A program made the position numbers and the translations under genes. The notes beneath the pieces were generated by a model, which was not told where the DNA came from, did no database searches, and was given only the letters and a program-made list of their open reading frames with translations. This document shows positions 11,755-25,049 of a stretch of DNA of 64,000 nucleotides, in pieces; the stretch's first letter is position 1; each line of letters opens with the position of its first letter. The stretch lies in NCBI GenBank assembly GCA_016858145.1, contig JAEHOE010000088.1:496001-560000 (forward strand), read 5' to 3'. This stretch comes from Edaphochlamys debaryana. Taxonomy: Eukaryota > Chlorophyta > Chlorophyceae > Chlamydomonadales.

Positions 11755-14295
11755 TTTTCCCTCTCCGTGTTGTGTTGTCGTGAGCCGTTCTTCTGGTTGG
11801 TGATTGCAATGCGACGGAGAACTGCTGAGGTCGTTCAGGAGAGTGCTGTGAGTGTTTATGTGTGAGAGTTGAGGATGTCTTGTTATTGTGTCATCGTGCC
11901 TATACACACCATGTCGCCCTGGCCACCCCCCCCCCCACCCCCCCCTCACCCCCTAGCGCGTCCCCGCCTCCTGACTCCGCCACCCTTTCCACCACCGCAT
12001 CCACCACCCTTTACGGCAACTGGAACCCCCCGTCCTTTCACGGCTGAGCCGCCACACCCACCTTCCTCCTCTTCCCTCCCCTTCCCCCGCCGCCGCCCCC
12101 AGCGCTGCCCCTTCCACCCCAGCTACGCCCGCCCGCGTCCCCACCCTCACCTCCTCCACCACTGCCCCCTCCCCCGCCGCCGCCCCCTCCACCTCCGCCC
12201 CCTCCATCTCCGCCCACGCCACCGCCGCCACTGCCGCCGCCTCCACCGCCGTCTCCGTCACCGCCCCCTCCTCCGACCATGGACAAGACCGCCTTATGCG
12301 CGCTGGCGTGGCGATAGGTTGCGCTCCGTGAAGACGTGTTTGTGTCACTGTGATCGGGCTTCAGGTTGCGTCGAGTCGAGCACTGGGCGCCAGGGGTTTG
12401 GTTGCTTTGTGTGATGGGGTTTGGGGTGGGGTGGCTGGCCACGGGATGAGGCCGGGGTCCTCCCTGGGAGCGGGTTCAGCTGGTTCGGTTCGCTGTGGGT
12501 TAGGTCTGGTGTCTGAGCTGGGTCTGGGTTGGGCCGGTCGGCCCCCTGGTTGCGCCGCGTAAAGGTGCCCTCCCTGCGCTGTCGGAACGCGCTCACTGAC
12601 CCTTCGTTCGATGACGGACGTGACCGCGGGAGATGTAAGGCCTGTGGTTCTTACCCTTGCCCGTTCCCAATGCGATCCCAGAGCACCCCGCTCACGGCGG
12701 ACGGTGGGGAGCCACGCTTCATGGCCCGCCAACTGCACTAGCCCCGTTGCACCCCCGGCCCACACACGGTCCCTGCCCGTCGCATTCCTCCACCGCCCCG
12801 CATATCCGTCGGTCCGTCCTCGCCACCAGCCTACTTTTTTCACCCGCTCTTCACGTGGTCTGCGTAAGGCAGCTGCCCCGCCCCGCCTCCTGCCACGCAG
12901 GTCCCGACGCCGACTACACCGCCATGTCCCGAGCCCTAGGTTACCTACTAGATGTCGGCCGCGCTGGCCTTCGCCGTCCACCTGTTCACCCCGCTCGGAT
13001 GCACTCGAGGCTTCGCCTTCTCACGCTGTGCCCCTCCGTCTGCGACGCAACACCTTCGTTACCCACAGGTTCGGCTGCGTGGGGCGTGGGGACGCTTAGC
13101 TGTACGCGGGCGCGCAATCGGGCTCGGGCCATGGCAAGCTGGAATTGGAGGAGGCTGTACCGGTTTATCTCTAACAGGTTACATGCGAGGTAAGCAGGTC
13201 TGCTCGGTTATCTCGGCTGGCGTCCCTGCAGTTCCGGCCCTTCTCCTCCCCCAGCAACCCTTGCACCAACCCGGGGTATTTGATAGCCATCAGCTTTCGG
13301 CCCGAGAAGGGTTCCTCGTTCACAGGCGGCTACGTTTCACAGGTCTTAATACGGGGGTGGGAGCACTACGCCCCGTTGTCTATAATAACCCCCCCTCACC
13401 CCCACACCCGTCCGCATTTCCTTATGTTCTCCATTGCCCATCTTTATCCTCACTCCCACCCATTTCCTAGCAGTACCCCTTTCCCTAATCTTCTCCCCTC
13501 GCCTTCTGTTTCCATTCTCCCAACTACCCCCTTCTCCCCATCCCTGGATACTGCTGGGCGGGACAACTCTGCTCGTTGCTTGTCTAACCTGCCGCACCTG
13601 GCTGGTGCGCCAGAATCGGCTAGTTTCACGTTGTATTTACCCCCTTCTTCCCATCCCTCATCCTAGCCCTTCCTCCCACCCCTTTGTTGTGCATGTGGCA
13701 TTTTGTGCATCGCACGTCACCTCTCAAAACCATGCGAGATGCATGCGCGAAGAAGTTGCTCGCGACGGTTAATTGGCGGTGTCCTGTTACTCTCTTCCTT
13801 TATTCGATTCCCACTTCCGTCTTGATCCCAGTTAACTCCCACCCTCATCCCCCACCCCCGCCCTAACCCCTTCCCTCACCCCCGGCCCAAAAACCGCAAT
13901 ATTTCCCCAACCTCACCCCCACCCGCACCTCCGTTCCCACTCCCACCCCTACCTTCTCACCCCCAACCACAACTCCAACCGCAATCCCGCCGTCATCACC
14001 ACCGTTACCCATAACCCCACCCCCCACCTCCAACCTCTTCCCCCATCTTCCCAGAGGATGCGATAGTACCCAATCCGTCAGGGAACTTCTTCGAATGCGA
14101 GGCCAAACCCTGGCTCGCTGTTGCAATGTGGGAGTTTGATTGATTGCCTCTCGCCGGTAGCTCACTTCCGCCGTGCATGATTCAAACATAAAGCAAATAT
14201 TAATGAAGCCCGTGGATTCAGTACCGGTACACGCGTGAGAGATGGTCAATAAGGTGAATATGATGCTACGCAGTTGTGTCATGCTCCTGTCAGCA
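11755..14295. other. Low-complexity intergenic region
   Basis: Contains a CCN-rich stretch (11930-12280) that reads as proline/arginine-rich on one strand and glycine-rich on the other, followed by pyrimidine-rich DNA (13380-14040). Open frames exist, but their composition follows base composition only and I found no domain, splice structure or start context to support them. Confidence 0.45.
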
Positions 14296-16477
14296 CTAAA
14301 TGACTTGTGGTGGGTCCAGATATTCGAGGTCTTCCATGAAGAGGTGTCGCGAGTGTTGTGTCACCTCGATTAGTGTGAGGAGTCCTGCACCTGTCATTTG
14401 GGACTGATATCGGTTCAGTGCGCATTGCATCCCCTGCACCGCATGAAACCAGTTGGAACGAGCGTTAGAGATTGAATACCAGTGGACGCTTGCTGAATTG
14501 CTTGGCAAACGCGCATTCGTTACTGATCCCACCTCGTCCATAAGAGTGTGCCATGACTTGGAGCTGACGAGGATGAGAAGACTGTCCGTCCGTGACCCTC
14601 CTCCCATGAATAGTTCGTGTAGCAGAAGTCCACCCAAGGGGCTGGACGAGCACTCCACCACGTAGGCATGTTTGAATCGTGGGTGGCTATGGTCCGCTCC
14701 TTCGAAGCACAGTCTCCGTGAGTACACCTCTGCCATCCACAGCGCCGTGCGGGGTGCTTGCGGTGAAGAGTAGTCCACTTGCTTCAGGATTCGTAGGAGA
14801 GGGACTTCCCACTCCGAATGGCTGAGTACCAGGACGCTCTTGACATTCGAACAGGCGTCCGGGAATTTGCCCACGTCCTTGAAGCCGTTCTGGAGATGTT
14901 GGCAGAGCAAATCATACGCTTGTGACCAAACCGTGTTGGGGGTTTGCTCCCAGTCAGTCGCGTTTGAGCTGTGGAGGTCGTACGCAAAGTGGTAGAATGA
15001 AGTCGAAGAGAACCACTGAACTGATTCCGGTTTTCCGGTTGCGGCCACAAGGCGCTGAACCGCCTCCCGCTTCATGCCAGTCACGGTCAGACCCCGCACC
15101 TCTACCGGGGCGCACACCTTGCATAGGGAAGCAAGGCATTTGGACCATCCAGTGTACGGTTCGAACTCCCCGTCGAGGATGTCGATGCTGAGCCTTGGAA
15201 GTTTACACGTTGCGGAGGAGACAAAGTCTTGTAATACGCTCCAAATGCTATCTCGGTGCATATCACAGGTCATATGCTGAATGTTGATCCAGTTGAGCCG
15301 ACTCCCAGCAGTTGGGTGCAGGTCTCCACTCGTATCTTCCAGGTGAAGATGGATTTGGTCTTTAACGGTCAGACGTCGGAGGCTGGGGGGCACGTCATGG
15401 AGGTCTGTGCATACCCACTGGACGAGGTCGGCATCGACGCTTGATCCGAGTTGGTCATTGCCCGGGTTAGAGTTCCCCACGAGCTTGAGCTGAACAAGTC
15501 CAGGGAAAGGGGAAAGGGTATCCCACAGGCCGGTCTTGACCACATCGTAGGAATCGTGTATGTTGATCTTGACGATCCGGACGTGAGGGAAGCACAATCC
15601 AGATACGCTTTGTAGTGCCGCCTCGTTTGGGAGGGTAAGTTTGACGAGGCGGTTTTGCGCACTCGTCAGGAACTTGCGGAGTGCTCCATGGTCACCGTAC
15701 GGATCTTGGGTCACATCTGAGGTGTCAAGGTCCACCCCGTGTAGACGTAGAGTTGTCACGTTTGGGAAGGCTTCTAGGATGGTTCGAAGCCTGGCGTCCA
15801 AGAGGCCCCATCCATAGTCCGGGCCAGGAGCTGTCCACCCTCCATTTCGCGGTGTCTCCTCGGTCTGAAGGAAGGTAGAGGGTAATCACGTATTCCCCGA
15901 GTGTTCGACCAGCAATGAACGATGAGGAGCTGCCACCCCGGAAGCTGTTGGACGAGTGAAGAGGAGCGGACACGTGGCGGAGGATGAATTCTAGCTTGTG
16001 ATGGACCGCATCAGACTTGCGTGTGATGATGACGATGTCAGTGACGTTAGGAAGCTTGGAAAGTAACGCCGTGACTTTGTGCTGGATAACGTCGTCTTCC
16101 CACGCGTATTTGAGAATCGCATCTGGGCGCAGCGTCAGGCGCTTTGCGGTAGCGTCGTGAGCTTTCATTGCCTCCACGCTGGTTCGCCGAAAAGCAGCGA
16201 GGTCGCTAGCGTCGGTAAGAGAGGTTTCAATCAAAGGTTGCATCACATCTCCGATGAGCGTGTCCCATAATTTCTGGTGTCTGCTGAGAATTGTGGGCAA
16301 CATTTTGCGTTCTGAGTCCAGGTTAGTGAAGCCGCGAAGTCTCAGATTCCTATACATGCACGAGACGAGGAAACACAATTCGGGTGGAGGAAATTGCTTG
16401 TTCTCGACTAGGAAGGGTGGGCGATTGTACGATAAGGCATTTCTCTTTACGCGAGGGACCCACACACCGCAAAGCAC
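14296..16477 (-). CDS. LRR-like family protein, paralog B, with one frameshift
   Basis: Paralog of the gene at 6956-8705. The N-terminal frame (from ATG 16477, with later in-frame ATGs such as MLPTILSRHQ) contains FRRTSVEAMKAHDATAKRLTLRP, the counterpart of the SLRAASRTLRD...LTLKP segment of paralog A. It then continues into a strand-rich section ending near ...KWRVDSSWPG. The second frame (from about 15845 to the stop at 14296) carries the L-x-L-rich body: RLVKLTLPNEAAL, LVQLKLVGNS, LRRLTVKDQ. The frames overlap around 15810-15845 and differ by one base. No GT-AG intron reconciles them, so a one-base indel is likely. Paralog B retains about 40 residues (including LGEYVITLYLP) that paralog A lacks at its insertion site. 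Function is unknown. Cysteine-poor, with no signal peptide or membrane segment seen. Confidence 0.65.
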
Positions 16478-16611
16478 TCATGAATCACACATGAGTTTAG
16501 AGCACATCGTGGCAAGTTCGCGAGGGCGCGAGAGCCTTCACGTTCAGACAGGTCTACTCAGCACAAACCCGCTGCCCGCAGATGCGAGCGTACCCAAGCG
16601 CTGCGACAATC

Positions 16612-17887
16612 TCAAATGAGGAAACAGTTGGTTCGCGCAGTCGCGTGACACCTCACGCCGACCGTGCTTGCACGCGACTTCCACGAACCCACCCGCAACC
16701 CCCGGGTCCCCGTTGGGCGTGAGGGAGGGGAGGCAGCGGGCTCAGGGTGGGCGCGTGCGTGACCGCATGGTGCATGACTTGCAGGACGGGGGTGAAGCTG
16801 GCTCACCAGCCCCGGGGCGCGCAGCCAGTTGTCGGCGCGGAGGCTGCATGCGGTGTGGGGCTGTAAGGGGCGTGGACGCAAGCAATCAAGCGCGGCAGAG
16901 CGAGGCTAGCTAGGGGCCAGGAGAGCGCACGCGCTTACTGGTACAGCACCATGTGCTCCAGCATTAGTGCCACATCGTCCATGAGCATCATCTGTCACCG
17001 GACAAAGACGGGTGAGGGCCGGCCTACTGGGTGCCTTGTTAGGTGCCTGTGTCAGGTGCCCTGTGTGGCTGCTGCGTGCGCAGCAGGGGCCTTTCGGACC
17101 GCAGCCTCCCTTCGCTGCATCCCCGCCCTTGCCCAGCGCCGTGATAACCCCTGGAACGTTCTCGCTGCCGCCTCTCCCTGCGCCGCGCCCTCCCCACCCA
17201 GCGCTTCTCCCCCACGGTCCTTCGACGTTGACTCCGGACGCTGACCGCAGACGCTGACCCCAGACGCTGAACCCAGACGTTGAACCCAGACGCTAACCCC
17301 AGCTGACTCACCTTCTTGCTCGCAGCCAGGTCGATCAGAGGCCACTCTGGCAGCTCGGGCGATCCGCGGATGGAGAAGTTCCTCCGCAGCGGAAAGGGGT
17401 AGACCGTGCCGGTCGCCACGACACGTGCGTCCGCCCAAGCGGTTTCAGAGAAGTCGACGTATGGAACTGCTAGCACCGCCTCTGTAACCGATTCATTCAG
17501 AAGAGCGAGCGCCAGCTCAGCTCCTGGGGGCGGGGACGGGGGCGGGGTAGTGCGGTCGGGCGCGGCTGGGCTCCTAACGTCCCGGTAACGGCGGCGGGTC
17601 TTCTCCGGGCGCCTTCCATGGCGCACAACCGAAAGGCCGTGGATCCGCACGATCGGCCACCTCTACACTAACCCACCGGAGAAGATGGAAACCGTCAGGA
17701 AGTCAGGCGCCCCAGGCGCCGGCTTGGTCACACCGTCGGCCCGCGAAGCCGGCACCAGGAGCACTATCAGAGCAGCTGTCAGGCAGCCAGCCAGAGTCCG
17801 AGGCAGGCCCCGGCGCCGCTTGCAGCCAAAGCGCTTGCGTATCGCCACCGCTTTCACGGCCAGCTGAAAGGGCCTAGGCGGGCCCAC
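16612..17887 (-). CDS. Putative secreted protein, N-terminal fragment with beta-helix-like strands
   Basis: Exons joined by good splice sites: 17887-17677, 17523-17312, 16991-16939 and 16843-16807. All phases are compatible (TCC G|GA GCT; AAG|ATG; CA|C CTC). The first exon has a basic stretch followed by a hydrophobic signal/anchor (LAGCLTAALIVLLVPASRA). The mature part contains alternating strands such as SVTEAVLAVPYVDFSE, LRRNFSIRGSPELPEW and DVALMLEHMVLYHLRADNW. This resembles the start of secreted parallel beta-helix proteins of green algae, by pattern only. No ATG opens the first exon: its frame begins after a TAG, so an upstream exon or a lost start is implied. After 16807 a GTGAGC donor is present but no convincing next exon. 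Reading through gives a stop at 16612. The gene is therefore truncated, or its 3' part is unrecognised. A TGACCCCAGACGC-type tandem repeat lies in its second intron (17229-17300). Confidence 0.5.
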
Positions 17888-20538
17888 GACGCTTCGCGTA
17901 AGCTCAGCAGCTGTGAGCTATAAACTGCTGTCGGCTCAGGGCCCCAGGCTGACTACACCAGGAGGAATTCTGCTGCGTCGGCGGATTTCTGGCTGCGGGG
18001 TTTCAAGCCCCCGCGGTAGCTAGTATGCTCATAGAGACAGAAACAAATACTAAGCGTGTAGCGCGTTTGGTTTGGACACAGTTTTGCGACGTGGGCTCCT
18101 GATGCGGCTCTGTCGAAGAGTACGTCCGCCTCGGCCGCGTCCGGCTAGTCCGGCCCGTCGTCGGAATTCCACCGGAGGTCCTGGCGCCGGGCTCCGTCGC
18201 CCCCTCCAGCATGGCCAATGGCACATCGCCCTGCGACCTCGGAGGGGCGGCTGGCTGCTTGAGGGTGACGTACGGCTCTAGTGTGCGTGCTGGGGCAGGC
18301 TCGCTATGGCGTAAGGTGACTACCGGTAGGGACTAGGGACCGGTCCCAACTCGAGGTAGCCACAGCCGTCAGCCAGCATAAGCGGTCGGATCACGTTGGG
18401 GTTTGGTGCAAGAATGGCAGCCACGGGATCTGTGCATGCCAATCCGTCACAGTTTGCCCGCGTGTCGCGCCGTCAAGGCACATAGTGGCATACCATTCAG
18501 TCCTCGACCGCAGCAGGGTCAACCTAAGCAGTATATAACCCAGCAGCAGGACCAAACGTACTGGGTACTGTCTGCTTGCACCCAGTAGACCCCGGCCTGC
18601 TGGGATGGCCAGCTCCCAGCTCACCAACGTGGGGATCCGTTGGACCCTCGGCTACTGCCAATACGGTAGTATGCATTCAATCGTGCGAAAGCTCTCGCTG
18701 GTATTCATCTTGTGCGTTAGGATGGGCAGACGAAGAGCATGGGCCAGACCTGGCTGGCCAGAGTCGGTGTGAATGATGAGTGCTGGAATTCTTTGTGCTG
18801 GCTAGTGCTGGATACGTCCGCTGTCGACTTGCCTGCTGAGCGCAAGTCCCCTCTCGAGCTCTAGTTGAATAACCGTGTGCGCATGCCGGGCGCTGACGTG
18901 GAAGTAAGCCGTACTCGGGATCCACGTGCACGCATGCATGATGCTGACGTGGATTACATGGCTTGGCCTTCGCACGTACGGATGATGCGCATGCCTTGAT
19001 AGGTGAAGTCTTGTCTCTCGTGGTTTCCAGCATTGCGTCACGCTTCCGCGGGACGCTGACGCTGGGGAAGGGTACCTGCAAGCAGGAAAGAGGTTCCTTT
19101 CGAAGCGGTGGTGGATGGGGCGAGCCCGCCGATCCGCCGTGCTGTCGGTGGTGGGGCGAGCCCGTTCCGCCGTGCTGTTGGTGGTGGGGCGAGCCCGATC
19201 CGCCGTGCTGTCGCTGTCAGGGACCGAACGGTGTGGAACAGCTAGGCACAACGGTGTCAGATCTGACGAAACTCGCGAAAGTACCTAAGCCGAACGGCGC
19301 CCTAGACTATACTCTGCCGACCGGCCAATCGTGCCAAGCGGCACGAACCCGCCCACCCGCCCGTCCCGCCGTGGACTCTGGGGCAGGGCTCTGGGGTCTA
19401 TGGAATGTGCAAAGTTGCTGAAGGCTACATTCGTGCTGTGGCGGTTGGTAGTTGAGGTGGATGGTCAGGGTGCGTGCGGTGACGCATGCATGGGGTGGGT
19501 TGAGTGCAGGGCCGTGTGTGTGCGGTGTTTGGCGTGTGTACTGGAATGCAATGAGGTAGCGTACGACCGAATTGGCTTGCCTGAACCAAGTTGCAGGGGC
19601 ACGCTAGAGGTGCTGCGACAAGCCACGCGTGCCACGCATGCTGCATTCGGCGTGTCCGCTACTAAACGCTCCTCGCGTGTCGCAGTGCCCGCTGTAACGC
19701 TCGTGTCACGCGGCCTCACTCCCCCGTGGCCCCATGCGCTGCCCGACCCACCGGCCATGCAGACCCGAACCCAAAAGCCCAGCTCACAAGATAGAAGGGG
19801 CCAAGCGCAGCTCAGTGGCTTGAGGTATGCCGTAACAGCCGTACCACGGCACGCGGGCTCGCACCCGGCCATTAATCCGTCTGAACCCCGCACTACACAA
19901 GGTGGTGCGCTCGTCAAGCGTCTGATCGCCTCGGCCTGGACATAGCCGGCCGGACCCACCCGCAGCTACGGCTACGGGAACCTCCGCCCTCCTCATCCTG
20001 CGTTTCCTAACTGGCACCGCCCCCTCCGCCTCCGCCTCCACCCGCAGCTGCGGCTCCATGAAAAGTGAAGGCTGCTGGCATTCTGGCAGGCAGGAAGTTG
20101 AGATAAGCGTAGCGGGGCGTAGCAGCGGCGAGGCTATGCCGTACTGCCGTATGTACGGTTGGTGCTGGAGCGGCGTGCACGTGCTGCTGGCTTGGTCAGG
20201 AGCGGAAGTCCCGGGAGTGATTTGCCTCTGCTACACGCACCACCCACACCAGTGTCGGACGCATGCCATCGCAAAGTAGCCTGCGCAATGGCGACCGGCC
20301 AGCAGAGCCTCCAAGTAGAGAATCGTCATCATTCCCACCTCCTCTTCAATACACCCGCCTCCGTCCGCCCTCTTTGTCCACAATGCTCAGTACGACACGG
20401 TCCTGCATGTGTGGCCCCTTCAATTCGTCACCACTCACTCCACGCCCCTCACCCGCCCCCACCCCGCCCCCTCAAAGCCGCGTACGGTCACCCCAAACCC
20501 AACCCCCAACCCCCAATGCCGCACGCGCCGCCACCTCA
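17888..20538. other. Intergenic region, no supportable gene
   Basis: No frame with domain or splice support. Notable is a short tandem repeat at about 19110-19215: three imperfect 33-36-bp units containing GGGCGAGCCCG and CCGCCGTGCTGT. The 3' UTR of CFAP157 must lie at the right end, but I found no TGTAA close to its stop. Confidence 0.45.
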
Positions 20539-23500
20539 TCAGACCTTGACCGGTCCCCTCCCCGTCCCCCGCTTCAGGTAGGTCTGGGAGTTGTGTTTCG
20601 ACACGCTCAGCGGTTGCTCCGTTGACCGCTTCCCCCACGGCCGCACCTCGCTCAGCACCTTAGCCAGCGCCTCGTCCACGTCCCCCGCCCCGCCGTAACC
20701 CGCGCCCCCGATGACGCCCGTCGGCAGCAACCCGCCCATCCCCATCCCCGCCCCCACGTTGTCTGCCGATATGCTGTAGCCGGCCCCCACGGGCAGGTTC
20801 ACCACGTACCCAAGCGAGCTCGCGGCCGCCTCGAGGCCTCCCGTCACCCCGCCGGAAGCCTGGGCCTGGGCCTGGGCTTGGGCCTGGGATGGGCCCGCTT
20901 GCGCCACCGCGGAGGCGGACGGCGCGCCGGGCCCGAGCGACAGAGCCGACAGCCCCGAGGGATCCCCGCCCTCGCGCGTGGAGAGGCGGCCCATCCTCGA
21001 AGCGCCGGGGCTGCCCAAGCCCGACGCCCCGCCCACGCCCACGCCCACGCCCGCGCTCGGGCCCCACTCGCCCGCCAGCGCCTGGCCCATGTTGCCTGCT
21101 GACGTGGACAACGGCCCTTGCGGGTGGCCGGCGTACTGACGGCGGTTGAAGGAGGGGATGGGCGGCAGCGTCACGCCGCTGCTGGAGGCGTCGGCGCCGC
21201 CGCGGCCGCCGGGGCCGGCGGCGCCGCCGGGCCCGTCGGCCAGGCCCGGCACGCCCCCGAGTGGCCCAATGCCGGGCCCGGCCAGGCCCCGGTTGACTGA
21301 GTACACGTGGAGGCGCTCCAGCAGCCAGGCAAGAACGCGCTCCCGCTGCTCCAGGCTCAGCTCGTCCAGGCGGCCTAGGGGGGAGGGGAGGGCGGGGGCC
21401 AAGGAGGGTACGCTGATTGTGCGGACAGCGTCTAACGGTCAAACACTGGCGACAACTGTCGCAGGTGGGGCTAGGTCACAGCGGCCAGCGGAGGCACGGG
21501 GTCGTGCACAGCCCTGTAGTAGTCCTCTCATGACGCCCTGTCGACGTGCATGCCTGTACCTGACCAACCCTCGGACCAGCCCCGGCCCCCTCGCTTGTCC
21601 TCCCCCACCTCCTGCATCCCTCCCAAGTCCCAACCCTCTGCCCGCACCCCTGCCCCCACCCCTCCCCGCTCCTGCTCTCACCTGGAAGCACCGTGATGTC
21701 CGCCACAGCGCCCCCGCCGGCCCCCGCTGCTCCTGCGGCGGCCGAGGAGCCCTCGGGCGAGGGTGGCCGCGGCCCCGAGCCCCCCGGCAGCCGCTCCTCG
21801 CGGACTACCGTCACCACCTGTGCATCAAGAAAGACAGGGCAGAGCAGGGGGGCAGCGGGATGAGAGGGAGGAGGGATGGAGGGACCAGGTGAGGAAAGAC
21901 AGGGCAGAGCGTGGCGGTGAAGAGATAGTGGGTTAGGGGGCAGCGGGATGAGGGGCGAGGCGGGTTGCTTATTCTCCCCTGGCCTTCCCCGGAGCGCCCC
22001 TTCCGTCGACGCTTGACCGCCCGGTCGCACCGCCTTCATTCCCTCCTACAACCCCCCACCATCCAAGCGGCATGCCCTCTTGCCCGGCCGCGGCTCCTAA
22101 CCAGCCCCTGTCCAAGCCCCCTCCGCCGCCCCGCACCCCCACCCCACCCACCTTTTCCCGCACGTCAGCCACGCAGGACAGCAGGAAGCGGGCAGTGTCG
22201 TCGAAGGATGACGACATGGCCACCACCTCGGAGGACTTGGCGTCCAGACGGGCGCGCAGCTGCGGAGGGTGGGGGCAGGGAGCGTGGGACGGAGAACAGC
22301 GTCGTCGGCGGGATCAGGCGACCGAGCGTCACCTACCACCACACGCCCTGCCCTGCACATTGCCTTAAATCCCCCTGCCATGCCTGCCTCCCCAGCCAAC
22401 CTCCCCAGCCGCCACCCGCACAACGAGCCGCTCCAACCCCGCTCCAACCAGCCCCCCCAAAACGCCACCCAGCTAACCACCCATCCCAACCACCAACCGC
22501 CAACCACCAACCGCCAAACGCCAACCGCCCTCGCACCTGGTCCGCCTCCGCCGCCTTCTCCTCCAGCTGCAGCTGCGCCAGGTGCAAGTGCGCCGCCAGG
22601 TCCCCCAGCCGCTGGTCCAGGGCGCCCACCACCTCGTCGCTCTCGGCGGCAGCGTAGCCCTGGTCCTGCAGCTTGGACAGCTGGGGGGGGAGGGGGGGGA
22701 GAGGGGGGTCAGGGGGGGAGGCAAGTTGTGAGCCGACCGGAACGATCACCGACCTGTCATCTCTTGCCAATACTTTATCAAGTCATGCGGTCGCCAGTCA
22801 GTGCTCTCCCTCTGTCGCCCCTCCCCCCCCACCAGCGTCTTGATGGTCTTCTGGTACAGGTTGTTCCGCCGAGCCAGCTCCTCCTCGGTCTGCTTGGACA
22901 GCTCCAGCTGCCGCCGCAGCTCGGCGTTCTCCTCCATCAGCCTGCGGGGGTTGGTTGGGGTGGTTGAGGTGGTTGGTTGGGGTGGTTGGGTTGGTTGGTT
23001 GGTTGGGGTGGTTGAGTTGGTTGAGGGTTCCATGCTCACTTGGAGTTCTTGTTGAGCAGCTTCTCCGTCTGCCGGCTCTGGTAGCTGAGCTCGATGCTCA
23101 TCTGCTCGTTCTCCATGATGGTGCGCTTGGTGGTCATCTCCAGCTGGTTGTCGGTCAGCTTCATCATCTGGGGGGCGGGAGGAGGGGGGAGAGAGGAGAG
23201 AGGGAGGGAGAGGGTGAGGGGAAGAGGGCGAGCGGACGGGCGGGGAGAGGGGGCACGAAAAGCACGGGCCAGGACACACACATTCCAGCACCAGCACCCA
23301 CGCCGCACATCGTCCCCGACGTAGCACGCAGCGGCCCGCACCTGCAGCTTGGTCTCCTTGATCTTCTGGGCCATCTCGCGCTTCCACCGCTCCCGGTCCT
23401 GGATGTGCTGACGGTCAATGTCCCTGGGGGGGGGGGTGTAGAGGGGGAGGGGGGGAGAGGGGAAGGGGTGGAGGAGGGACGGGACGAGGAGAGGGTTTGG

Positions 23501-24991
23501 AGGGCGGTCCAGTAAGACGCCCCCTTACTCCCAGCCTCGGCCCCCCCCCCACAGCTCCCACAAACGCCCCGCTCACGTGGTCTGCTGCTCAAACTCCTTG
23601 GTCTTGCGGGACAGAGTCTCCTTGAGGCTCTGTGGACGGGGCGCAGCGCGGACAGCACAGATGACCACGTAAGCGCCGAACGACTTCGAACAACCTAACG
23701 TCCCCACACAGCAGCCTCCCGCTTGTGCGAGCTCCTCTAGCCCCAAGCTCCCTCCATCGTCTTGTGTACCCTGCACCCCACCCTCCCAGCTACCTGCAGC
23801 TCCGCCTCCATGGCCGCCTCCCCCCTCCCCTCATCCCTCCCCTCATCCCTCCCCTCATCCCCCCCCCTCATCCCTCCCCTCCTCTCCCCTCCTCTCCCCC
23901 TGCCCCCCTCTTGCCTCTACCCTCCCTCCCAGCTACCTGCAGCTCCGTCTCCATTGCCTCCTTCTTGTCCAGGAACTCCTGGGTGATGCGCGCCTTGCGC
24001 TCGTGCTCCCGCACCACCCCCTCCAGCCGCTCGATCTCGCGGTCCTTGTCGCCCCGCTGCTTGGCCAGCGCAGCCTGCGGTCGGGAGAGGGAGAGAGGGG
24101 AGACGAGGATATGAATTCAAGGAGGCAGTGGATGAGAGGGTGGATCAAGCGGAGGGACGGTGCTGCCCCTGTACTGACACCTCCGCTGCTCGCGTCCCAC
24201 ATTGTTGGAGCCCGCCGCGCATGTCCAGAAACACAGGCTGCTCTGAGCCACGCCCTCCAGCCCTTCCCCGATCCGTTCTGGAGCAGTTTGCCAGCCGCCG
24301 TATGCCTTGCCACCAACCACCAACCACCAACCATCCGTGGCTTCCGACGGCGCAACCGGCTGCGCGCCTGCGACCCTCGAGCCACCCGCGCTTTCGTCCC
24401 CGCCTGTTCACGTGCCAGCTCCCACGCCACCCCGCCGGGTCCCAAGCTGCGGCGCCCCTGCCTCCATCCGCCCTGCCCGCAGCCCCGGTCGTCCGGGTGG
24501 CCCGCGCGTGCTGGGCCCCGGTCCCCGGTCCGAGTCCAATGCCACAAGTGCCGTCCTCCGCCCTCCGGCCTCGGTGCCGGTTCTCCGCTGACCTCCGTGG
24601 ACCTCCGTGGACCTCCGTGGGCCTCCGTGGACCTCCGTGGACCCTGGACCCCATAATCCGTGGACGCTTGCGGGCGCCAACACCCCAGTGCTGCACCGCC
24701 GGCGCCCTCTGCCCACCCTCCTCGTGCCTCTCCCTGACATTGTCCCTCGGCCCGCATGCGGCCCTTGCCTGCCACCCCGTGCCTCCCGCCCACCCACCCC
24801 CAGCGCTCTCTCCCCCCAAGGAGCCCCCCCTCGTGGTTCTTCACCCACCCACCCATCCACCCCGGCCCCCCCCGCTCCCCCGCCCCGTAGCTCTTCACCC
24901 ACCGCGCCTCCCACCGCCCTGACTCATGGCTCCTCCTCACGTCCCCCACCCATTCCGTCACTCCCCCACCTCGTGATTCTTAATCCCCTCT

Positions 24992-25049
<58 letters not shown>

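Noticed and set aside
11869..12414. Proline/arginine-rich plus frame and glycine-rich minus frame
   Set aside because: Pure low-complexity translation of a CCN tract, without non-repetitive domain, splice structure or signal peptide.
18963..19421. 152-codon plus frame with CCRWWGEP repeats
   Set aside because: Repeats follow a short DNA tandem repeat. No other coding evidence or splice sites that extend it.
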